NCBI RefSeq assembly: GCF_014117425.1
Contig: NZ_CP059725.1
Location: 1,364,001 to 1,428,000, forward strand
Length of the DNA: 64,000 bases
Direction of reading: 5' to 3'
From: Bartonella sp. HY038
Lineage (GTDB): Bacteria; Pseudomonadota; Alphaproteobacteria; Rhizobiales; Rhizobiaceae
Part shown: positions 57,369 through 64,000 of the stretch, piece by piece
Layout: every line of letters begins with the position of its first letter
Position numbering within the stretch: position 1 is the first letter of the stretch
Made by a program: the position numbers and the translations under genes
The notes under the pieces: model-generated
What the model was told of the DNA's origin: nothing
The model's input: only the letters and a program-made list of their open reading frames with translations
The model's database searches: none

Positions 57369-58037
57369 GTGACTAAATTAACTATCGATATTATCGCCGA
57401 TTTCGTCTGTCCTTGGTGCTATATTGGCGGTAAGCGACTTGATAAAGCACTTAAAATCTTAGAAATTAATGATGCTAAAATTGAATGGAAGCCCTATCAG
57501 CTTGACCCAACGCTTCCAAAACTTGGTCGCCCTTATGAAAGTTATTTAAAACAACGATTGGGTGGAGCAGATAAGGTTGATGAAATTCATCGCCAACTTA
57601 TTGAACTTGGTAAAGAGTTTGAAATCGAGTTTGATTTTGAAGCTATTGAAATCATGCCAAATACATTAGATGCTCATAGGGTTACTTATTGGGCGGGACA
57701 GGCCGAAAGTGATACCCAAACTAAAGTGGCTTATGAGCTTTTTTCAAGGTTCTTTGAGCAAGGTCAAGATATCGGCGAAACGAATATTTTAACCGATATT
57801 GCACGTGAAGCAGGTATGCGTGGTGACGTTGTTGAAAAACTTCTTGAAACAAATGTTGATATTAATACCATGACAGATGATATTGCTCTTGCCCAAAAAA
57901 TTGGTGTTCAAGGTGTTCCGTGTTTTATCATTAATAAAAAATATGCGATTATGGGCGCGCAATCAACTCAGCAATTTGCTGATGCAATTGGGCAGATATG
58001 CGCTGGCTTTGAACCGCAGGGTAGCGAAGATCGATAG
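57369..58037 (+). CDS. DsbA-family oxidoreductase (FrnE-like)
   Basis: A cytoplasmic thioredoxin-fold protein of the FrnE/2-hydroxychromene-2-carboxylate isomerase-like branch. The 222-residue product has the active site CPWC at residues 14-17 in DFVCPWCYIGGKRLDKAL. It also has the KPYQLDPTLP segment, a helical insertion, and the cis-Pro loop GVQGVPCFIINKKYAIMGAQ near residue 178. There is no signal peptide. AAGAGG favours the GTG at 57369 over a TTG at 57363. FrnE homologues are linked to oxidative-stress tolerance; the substrate is unknown. Confidence 0.85.
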   Translation: MTKLTIDIIADFVCPWCYIGGKRLDKALKILEINDAKIEWKPYQLDPTLPKLGRPYESYLKQRLGGADKVDEIHRQLIELGKEFEIEFDFEAIEIMPNTLDAHRVTYWAGQAESDTQTKVAYELFSRFFEQGQDIGETNILTDIAREAGMRGDVVEKLLETNVDINTMTDDIALAQKIGVQGVPCFIINKKYAIMGAQSTQQFADAIGQICAGFEPQGSEDR

Positions 58038-58076
58038 TTTAAAAACAATTAAAACAATGATATAGCTAAAAATATA

Positions 58077-58116
58077 AAAGCGCAAATTTAACTAAAAAGT
58101 AAATTGGCGCTTTTAA
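58077..58116 (+). terminator. Terminator after the FrnE-like gene
   Basis: AAAGCGC (58077-58083) pairs with GCGCTTT (58107-58113), and pairing continues inside (AATTTA with TAAATT) after one mismatch. TTAATTT follows. Confidence 0.78.
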
Positions 58117-58236
58117 TTTATCAATATTTCACTTATTTCTAAATCATTCAATTATCATTTATATTACTGTTTTAATTAAACAGTTTTGTTTTAAATAAAA
58201 AAGTCAAAAATGCTTGCTCTTTTATAAAACCAAATT

Positions 58237-58908
58237 TTAATAGCCACCTTGGCGCAGTGGAGCGATCTGGATTTCAACGCGTCTATTTTGGGCCCTACCC
58301 ATTTCCGTTGCATTTGATGCAATTGGATTTGATTGTCCATAACCAACTACGGAGAAGCGGCGTGGATCAACGCCTTGACTGCCAAGATATTGTGCAACCG
58401 CACCAGCTCGGCGTTCTGATAGACCTTGGTTATAATTGGCATTACCTGTCGAATCGGTAAAACCGAATACGTCTACTATTGATTGATCAAATTTCTTCAA
58501 CACAAGAGCGACCGAATTTAACGTATTATAGAATTGCGGTTTGACAGCATCTTGGTCGGTATTAAAAGTTACATTACCAGGCATATTTAAAATAATCTGG
58601 TCGCCATTACGAGTGACAGAAACGCCAGTACCTTGCAATTGGGCTCTTAGTTCTGATTCTTGGCGATCCATATAATTGCCAATTGCACCGCCGGCCAATG
58701 CACCAACACCGGCGCCAATCAATACGGCATTACGTTGGGCACGGCTTGAACCACCAACGAATAAACCTCCTAAGGCACCAAGCCCTGCCCCGAGAGCTGC
58801 ACCACCAGCCGTTTTTGATATTTGCTGCTGACCTGTATATGGATCAGTTGTCATACAACCGCCCAAAAAGCTACCTGCAGTTAATAAAATGGCAATTTTC
58901 TTGATCAT
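58237..58908 (-). CDS. OmpA-family outer-membrane lipoprotein with glycine-zipper
   Basis: A 223-residue lipoprotein. Its signal peptide ends in lipobox LGGC (Cys at about 18). A glycine-zipper region follows (GGAALGAGLGALGGLFVGGS and GAGVGALAGGAIGNYMDRQ). The C-terminal OmpA domain (about 115-215) has VFGFTDSTGNANYNQGLSER and VVGYGQSNPIASNATEMGRA with QNRRVEI, the peptidoglycan-binding motifs. This YiaD-like layout tethers the outer membrane to the wall. The ATG at 58908 has GGAGA ten bases upstream; a longer start at 58926 is less likely. Confidence 0.9.
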   Translation of the reverse strand: MIKKIAILLTAGSFLGGCMTTDPYTGQQQISKTAGGAALGAGLGALGGLFVGGSSRAQRNAVLIGAGVGALAGGAIGNYMDRQESELRAQLQGTGVSVTRNGDQIILNMPGNVTFNTDQDAVKPQFYNTLNSVALVLKKFDQSIVDVFGFTDSTGNANYNQGLSERRAGAVAQYLGSQGVDPRRFSVVGYGQSNPIASNATEMGRAQNRRVEIQIAPLRQGGY

Positions 58909-59095
58909 TAATGGTTTCTCCATCAAGTGCGATAATTACAAAAACCCAAGAACGAAGTAATTGGGCACAAAGAATATTTAAGCTTTAATATATAACTTAG
59001 GGCATTTTTATGAGCAATCCACTAAATTCACTCGACACTCATTAGATTTTAGCGTTTTAAACCTACTTTGGTAAGCTGTATATTTACAGGTTACA

Positions 59096-60415
59096 TTAAT
59101 TGGTCTGCTCTCTTTCGCGCCGCAGCTTTGCCCACCAATCGAGCCGTTTTTGCAATTCACGCTCAAAACCGCGTTCAACCGGTTGATAGAATTGTTGACG
59201 TTTCATTTTTTCAGGAAAATAATCTTGGCCTGAAAATGCATCTGGTTCATCATGGTCATAGCGATAACCACCACCATAACCTTCTTCTTTCATTAATTTT
59301 GTTGGCGCGTTTAAAATATGACGTGGCGGCAATAATGACCCATTTTCTTTGGCGGCGCGCATAGCGGTTTTATATGCAAGATATGCAGCATTAGATTTGG
59401 GTGCTGTTGCCAAATAAATGCAAGCCTGCGCTAAAGCAAGCTCTCCCTCCGGCGAACCTAAATAATCATAAGCATCTTTGGCGGCGTTGGTCACAATAAG
59501 CGCCTGAGGATCAGCAAGACCGATGTCTTCAACTGCCATGCGCACTAAACGCCGGCCAATATAAAGTGGATCTTCACCTGCATCAAACATACGACATAGG
59601 TAATAAAGTGCGGCATCGGGATCAGAGCCACGCACCGACTTATGAAGCGCCGAGATTAAATTATAATGTCCATCCTGCCCCTTATCGTAAACGGGCGCAC
59701 GACGCTGTATCACATCTTGGAGTGAATCTGCACTAAAAATTTCATCTTTACGCGCTGCACGCCAAATTTCTTCAGCAAGGGTTAAAACTGCACGACCATC
59801 GCCGTCAGCCAGTCTTATCAACACGCTGCGCGCAGTTTCATCAAGCGGTAATGCTTTATTTTCAATAGCTTCAGCACGAGATAAAAGAACAGCTAGGCTC
59901 TCTTCACTATGAGATTTAAAGCTTAACACGCGAGCACGTGATAATAAAGCCGCATTTAACTCAAAAGATGGGTTTTCCGTGGTGGCGCCAACAAGAATCA
60001 CCGTTCCATCTTCCATAACCGGCAAAAAACTATCCTGTTGGGCTCGGTTAAAACGATGGATTTCATCAACAAAAAGTAAAGTTTGGCGGCCATTACTCTG
60101 ATTTAGCCGCGCCTTTTCAAAAACTTTCTTTAAATCAGCCACGCCAGAAAAAATTGCTGAAATCTGCTCAAAAGCTAGGTCTGTTTCATTGGCTAAAAGC
60201 CTTGCTATTGTCGTTTTTCCAGTTCCTGGCGGGCCCCAAAAAATCATCGAGCCAAGGGAGTGCGATGCAATCATGCGAGTTAATATGCCCTGCTCACCGG
60301 TTAAATGTTCTTGACCGGTAACTTCATTGAGTTTCGTAGGGCGCATTCTCTCGGCAAGAGGACGATTTTGGTCAACAAGTTTATCTTGTTTTGGCGATTG
60401 AAATAAATCATCCAT
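59096..60415 (-). CDS. rarA: Replication-associated recombination protein RarA (MgsA)
   Basis: An AAA+ ATPase related to clamp-loader subunits that acts at stalled replication forks. The 439-residue product starts with [20 protein letters not shown]. It has Walker [10 protein letters not shown] near residue 60, Walker [17 protein letters not shown] near 113, sensor 1 [13 protein letters not shown], and the C-terminal tetramerisation domain ([20 protein letters not shown]). Full length and apparently intact. It is divergent from the ribonucleotide reductase gene. Confidence 0.94.
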   Translation of the reverse strand: MDDLFQSPKQDKLVDQNRPLAERMRPTKLNEVTGQEHLTGEQGILTRMIASHSLGSMIFWGPPGTGKTTIARLLANETDLAFEQISAIFSGVADLKKVFEKARLNQSNGRQTLLFVDEIHRFNRAQQDSFLPVMEDGTVILVGATTENPSFELNAALLSRARVLSFKSHSEESLAVLLSRAEAIENKALPLDETARSVLIRLADGDGRAVLTLAEEIWRAARKDEIFSADSLQDVIQRRAPVYDKGQDGHYNLISALHKSVRGSDPDAALYYLCRMFDAGEDPLYIGRRLVRMAVEDIGLADPQALIVTNAAKDAYDYLGSPEGELALAQACIYLATAPKSNAAYLAYKTAMRAAKENGSLLPPRHILNAPTKLMKEEGYGGGYRYDHDEPDAFSGQDYFPEKMKRQQFYQPVERGFERELQKRLDWWAKLRREREQTN

Positions 60416-61091
60416 AATAGTGAGAGCCTATCCATAACACATGTTCAATACCGTAGATCTAGTGTTTTTGTAGAAACAATTCAATGTTAGATTAAGACAC
60501 GAATCTTTTATATTTAAAATATCATGTGCATTGTAAACGCACTTTGCGTTGCCATTTTTTTGCGGAAGATATCTAAGCTTTTTGCTTTAAGCGCTTGTCC
60601 AAAATGACCTAATGAAACTATCCCCAATATTCACAAGTAATGAACAGTTTTTTTATAAAATCTATGTTTGAAAACCACAAGATGTAGTTTTTTAGCTTAT
60701 ATTAAAACAAGCCCTTGACGATCTATTTTTTTTAACCCTTTATGCCAAAATGAAGCAGTAATCTTTCGCTTCATCATTGTTTTTGCGTTTTGTGCCCTAT
60801 GTAACGGTTTATCGGAATTTTAAAATTTCGTTGGCCGTTTTTTTAATAGCACTTTTTATGGTAAATACATTATTAAAAAAAATACTCATACCTACTATAT
60901 TTAGTGTTGATTTTGCATTTTAGATGGTAGATATAGATTTTTATAAAAGCAAATCGTTAAGAATGAATCGCCTGCAATTGAGTAATTTAAGCCCCTCATT
61001 TATTTGCAGGTTATTTTTTTTGCGCTTTGATGTCTCTTTTGGAAGGTACACTTTCAAAAAAAGATAACAGGATAGGTTAATCTTTATGGGA
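60416..61091. other. Long intergenic region upstream of the ribonucleotide reductase gene
   Basis: About 680 bp without a supportable gene. One string at 60892-60907 (CTACTATATTTAGTGT) resembles an NrdR box (13 of 16 consensus positions by my count). I found no cobalamin riboswitch core, RNA gene or terminator. Confidence 0.35.
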
Positions 61092-61132
61092 TGATATATT
61101 CCCATAAACGCTATATGCGCCACAATATATAG
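61092..61132 (+). promoter_or_regulatory. Candidate pair of NrdR boxes before nrdJ
   Basis: CAATATATAG at 61123-61132 matches the NrdR core CWATATATWG, and a weaker copy TGATATATTC lies at 61092-61101, exactly 31 bp upstream. Paired boxes about three helical turns apart are typical for the NrdR repressor of ribonucleotide reductase genes. The downstream box is only 14 bp from the ATG. ATATAT cores are common in AT-rich DNA, so the evidence is moderate. The upstream copy is also inside an ATGGGA/TCCCAT inverted repeat (61086-61105). Confidence 0.45.
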
Positions 61133-61146
61133 ATAAGGTCAGACTA

Positions 61147-64000
61147 ATGAAAATTGCCCGTTATTTCACCAAAGCAGGTCAATCACCTTATGCTGAGATT
61201 GAGTTTCGCCATGCAACGAGCGAAATTAAAAATCCAGATGGATCGATTGTTTTTCGCATGGAAAATATTGATGTACCGGCACAATATAGTCAGGTAGCTG
61301 CCGATATTTTGGCGCAGAAATATTTCCGTAAGGCTGGCGTTCCAAAATTTTTGAAAAAAGTTGAGGAAAACGACGTTCCATCTTGGCTTTGGCGCTCGGT
61401 CGCAGACGATATCGCGCTTGCCAGTACTCCGCATAGTGAGCGCTATGGTAGTGAAAGTGATGCAAGACAAGTATTTGACCGCTTGGCAGGAACTTGGACC
61501 TATTGGGGTTGGAAGGGTAAGTATTTTTCTAGCGAGGAAGATGCACGTGCTTTTCGCGATGAACTTGCTTATATGTTAGCGACGCAACGCGTGGCGCCTA
61601 ATAGCCCACAATGGTTTAATACAGGTCTTCATTGGGCTTATGGCATTGATGGTCCTGGTCAAGGGCATTATTATGTTGACTGGCAGACTGGCCGTTTAAC
61701 CAAATCAACTTCATCTTACGAACACCCACAGCCTCATGCTTGCTTCATTCAATCTGTTGCCGATGACCTTGTTAATGAAGGCGGCATTATGGATCTTTGG
61801 GTACGTGAAGCGCGCTTATTCAAATATGGTTCAGGTACAGGTTCAAACTTCTCGCAATTGCGCGGTGAAGGTGAAAGCCTATCTGGCGGTGGTAAATCAT
61901 CTGGCTTAATGAGTTTTTTGAAAATTGGCGATCGTGCGGCTGGAGCTATTAAATCTGGCGGTACAACGCGTCGCGCGGCTAAAATGGTGGTGGTTGATGC
62001 GGATCATCCTGATATTGAAGCCTATATTGATTGGAAAGTTAACGAAGAACAAAAAGTTGCCGCTCTCGTCACTGGCTCTAAAATTGTCAAGAAGCATTTA
62101 ACCGCTATCATGAAAGCATGCGTTAATTGCGAAGCCGATAATGATGATTGTTTTGATGCACAAAAGAACCCTGCCCTAAAGCGTGAAATTCGTGCTGCTA
62201 AAAAGGATATGGTGCCTGAAAATTATATTCAACGCGTTATCCAATTTGCACGCCAAGGGTTTAAAGAAATTCAATTTTCTACCTATGACACCGATTGGGA
62301 TTCAGAAGCCTATTTAACTGTTGCCGGCCAAAACTCAAATAACTCTGTATCAGTTAAAGACGAGTTTTTACGAGCCGTTGAGCAAGATGCCGACTGGAAT
62401 CTTATCCGTCGTACCGATGGCGGTATTTATAAGACATTGAAAGCTCGCGATTTATGGGATCGTATTTCATATGCGGCATGGGCATCAGCTGATCCTGGCT
62501 TGCACTTCAATACAACAATGAATGACTGGCATACATCGCCAGCGGCAGGTCCTATCCGTGCATCAAATCCTTGCTCGGAATATATGTTCCTCGATGATAC
62601 TGCTTGTAATCTTGCCTCAATCAATCTTTTGCCTTACCGCAAACAAGATGGCAATATTGATATAGCAGCTTATGAACATACTGTGCGCCTTTGGACCATC
62701 GTGCTTGAAATCTCGGTAATGATGGCGCAGTTCCCATCGCGCGAAATTGCAAGGCTTTCCTATGAATATCGCACATTAGGTCTTGGCTATGCTAATATTG
62801 GTGGCCTCTTAATGACATCTGGTATTCCTTATGATTCTGATAAGGGACGTGCATTAGGCGGTGCATTAACCGCTATTATGACCGGTGTGGCCTATGCAAC
62901 TTCTGCTGAAATGGCATCTGAATTGGGTGCATTTACGGGTTATCCTGCAAACGCTAGTCATATGTTACGGGTTATACGCAACCATCGCCGCGCAGCCTAT
63001 GGGCAAACGCAAGGCTATGAAAAACTCGCGGTTAATCCTGTTGCATTAAAAGATGTTGATTGCCCCGATTACCGGTTAATTGAACGTGCTCGCCTTGCTT
63101 GGGATAGAGCCTTGCAATTGGGTGAAGTACATGGCTACCGCAATGCTCAAGTAACCGTAATTGCACCAACCGGAACTATTGGTTTGGTGATGGATTGCGA
63201 CACAACTGGTATTGAACCAGATTTTGCTTTGGTGAAATTTAAGAAATTAGCAGGTGGCGGTTATTTTAAAATTATTAACCGCGCCGTGCCAGAAGCTTTG
63301 CGCACCCTTGGCTATAGCGAATCGCAAATTGCTGAAATGGAAGCATATGCAGTTGGCCATGGGAATATCAATCAAGCGCCAGCGATTAATCCATCTTCCT
63401 TAAAGGCCAAAGGCTTTACAGATGACAAGATTGATCTTTTAAATGCAGCTCTTAAAAGTGCATTTGACATAAAGTTTGTCTTTAATAAATGGACGCTTGG
63501 CGAAGATTTTTGTAAAAACGTTTTAGGCCTTAGTGACGCACAACTTGATGACTTCTCTTTTGAGATGCTACAAGCGCTTGGTTTCTCAAGGAAAGACATC
63601 GAAAAAGCAAATATCCATGTTTGCGGCGCAATGACATTAGAAGGTGCACCATTCCTAAAAGAAGAGCATTACGCTGTTTTTGATTGTGCTAATGCTTGCG
63701 GTAAGATTGGCAAACGTTATTTGTCAGTCGAAAGCCATATCCGTATGATGGCAGCTGCCCAGCCCTTTATTTCGGGCGCTATTTCAAAAACCATTAATAT
63801 GCCAAATAGTGCAAAGATTGAAGATTGTGCCAAGGCCTATATGCTTTCTTGGAAACTTGGTCTTAAAGCCAATGCGCTATATCGTGATGGGTCTAAACTG
63901 TCGCAACCATTGAATTCATCTCTTATTAGCGATGAAGATGACGAAGATGATAGCGTGGAAACTCTTTATGAAAAGCCAATGGCAGCACGCGTTGCCGATG
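61147..64000 (+). CDS. nrdJ: Adenosylcobalamin-dependent ribonucleotide reductase (class II), 5' part
   Basis: This enzyme reduces ribonucleotides to deoxyribonucleotides using a radical from adenosylcobalamin, so it needs neither oxygen nor a di-iron partner. The frame runs from the ATG at 61147 (AAGG about ten bases before) through 951 codons and off the window end. Visible features are [18 protein letters not shown] near residue 148, [10 protein letters not shown] (first redox Cys) near 198, and [18 protein letters not shown] near 228. Active-site motif [20 protein letters not shown] is near 475, and [20 protein letters not shown] near 675. Size and motifs fit the large rhizobial NrdJ/NrdZ of about 1250 residues; the C-terminal Cys-rich end is outside. 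cobA, cobB and cobD occur earlier in the window. Confidence 0.95.
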   Translation, partial: MKIARYFTKAGQSPYAEIEFRHATSEIKNPDGSIVFRMENIDVPAQYSQVAADILAQKYFRKAGVPKFLKKVEENDVPSWLWRSVADDIALASTPHSERYGSESDARQVFDRLAGTWTYWGWKGKYFSSEEDARAFRDELAYMLATQRVAPNSPQWFNTGLHWAYGIDGPGQGHYYVDWQTGRLTKSTSSYEHPQPHACFIQSVADDLVNEGGIMDLWVREARLFKYGSGTGSNFSQLRGEGESLSGGGKSSGLMSFLKIGDRAAGAIKSGGTTRRAAKMVVVDADHPDIEAYIDWKVNEEQKVAALVTGSKIVKKHLTAIMKACVNCEADNDDCFDAQKNPALKREIRAAKKDMVPENYIQRVIQFARQGFKEIQFSTYDTDWDSEAYLTVAGQNSNNSVSVKDEFLRAVEQDADWNLIRRTDGGIYKTLKARDLWDRISYAAWASADPGLHFNTTMNDWHTSPAAGPIRASNPCSEYMFLDDTACNLASINLLPYRKQDGNIDIAAYEHTVRLWTIVLEISVMMAQFPSREIARLSYEYRTLGLGYANIGGLLMTSGIPYDSDKGRALGGALTAIMTGVAYATSAEMASELGAFTGYPANASHMLRVIRNHRRAAYGQTQGYEKLAVNPVALKDVDCPDYRLIERARLAWDRALQLGEVHGYRNAQVTVIAPTGTIGLVMDCDTTGIEPDFALVKFKKLAGGGYFKIINRAVPEALRTLGYSESQIAEMEAYAVGHGNINQAPAINPSSLKAKGFTDDKIDLLNAALKSAFDIKFVFNKWTLGEDFCKNVLGLSDAQLDDFSFEMLQALGFSRKDIEKANIHVCGAMTLEGAPFLKEEHYAVFDCANACGKIGKRYLSVESHIRMMAAAQPFISGAISKTINMPNSAKIEDCAKAYMLSWKLGLKANALYRDGSKLSQPLNSSLISDEDDEDDSVETLYEKPMAARVAD

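Overview
This window looks like chromosomal DNA of an AT-rich alphaproteobacterium of the order Hyphomicrobiales (Rhizobiales), probably near the Bartonellaceae/Brucellaceae. The pointers are the order degP - two-component pair - glnE, lon followed by an HU gene, a Mg-type HemB, TrmFO, a very large RgsE/GPR-like polar-growth coiled-coil protein, and a class II ribonucleotide reductase. The taxon is inferred from gene content; no rRNA gene is present.

Layout. (1) 1-9.9 kb, minus strand: a complete respiratory nitrate reductase operon, narK1-narK2-narG-narH-narJ-narI, with overlapping starts and stops and two perfect FNR/Dnr-type boxes upstream. (2) 9.9-11.7 kb: a decaying stretch with a clear glycerophosphodiester phosphodiesterase pseudogene and two unidentified minus-strand remnants. 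(3) 11.7-22.7 kb: lon with a possible sigma-32 promoter, hupB, an adrenodoxin-type ferredoxin on the opposite strand, and the 2373-codon polar-growth protein with two internal repeat blocks. (4) 23-27.8 kb: cobA, cobB, an MFS exporter and cobD, then an IS6-family transposase remnant and a very AT-rich orphan gene. (5) 28.7-36 kb: degP, an OmpR-type regulator and kinase, a 270-bp transposase-less element with perfect terminal inverted repeats, and glnE. (6) 36.6-48.6 kb: two amino-acid permeases, trhO, ctaA, hemB, a 3-hydroxyisobutyryl-CoA hydrolase, rpsD, ttcA, a stand-alone lpxI and a gene whose signal-peptide region appears broken. (7) 49-61 kb: tRNA-Leu(GAG), queC-queF behind a preQ1-I riboswitch, dusA, gph, trmFO, bcp, an orphan oligopeptide-binding protein, a FrnE-like DsbA protein, an OmpA-like lipoprotein and rarA. 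(8) 61.1 kb to the end: the 5' part of the adenosylcobalamin-dependent ribonucleotide reductase, with candidate NrdR boxes.

Functional themes. Anaerobic nitrate respiration is under apparent FNR control. Cobalamin synthesis genes occur with a B12-dependent ribonucleotide reductase, which would allow oxygen-independent dNTP synthesis. Several genes modify tRNA (queC, queF, dusA, trmFO, ttcA, trhO). Heme genes hemB and ctaA lie close together. I found no CRISPR array, prophage or clear defence system. The least ordinary items are the giant repeat-bearing coiled-coil protein, the small inverted-repeat element, the broken genes, and the compact preQ1 switch.
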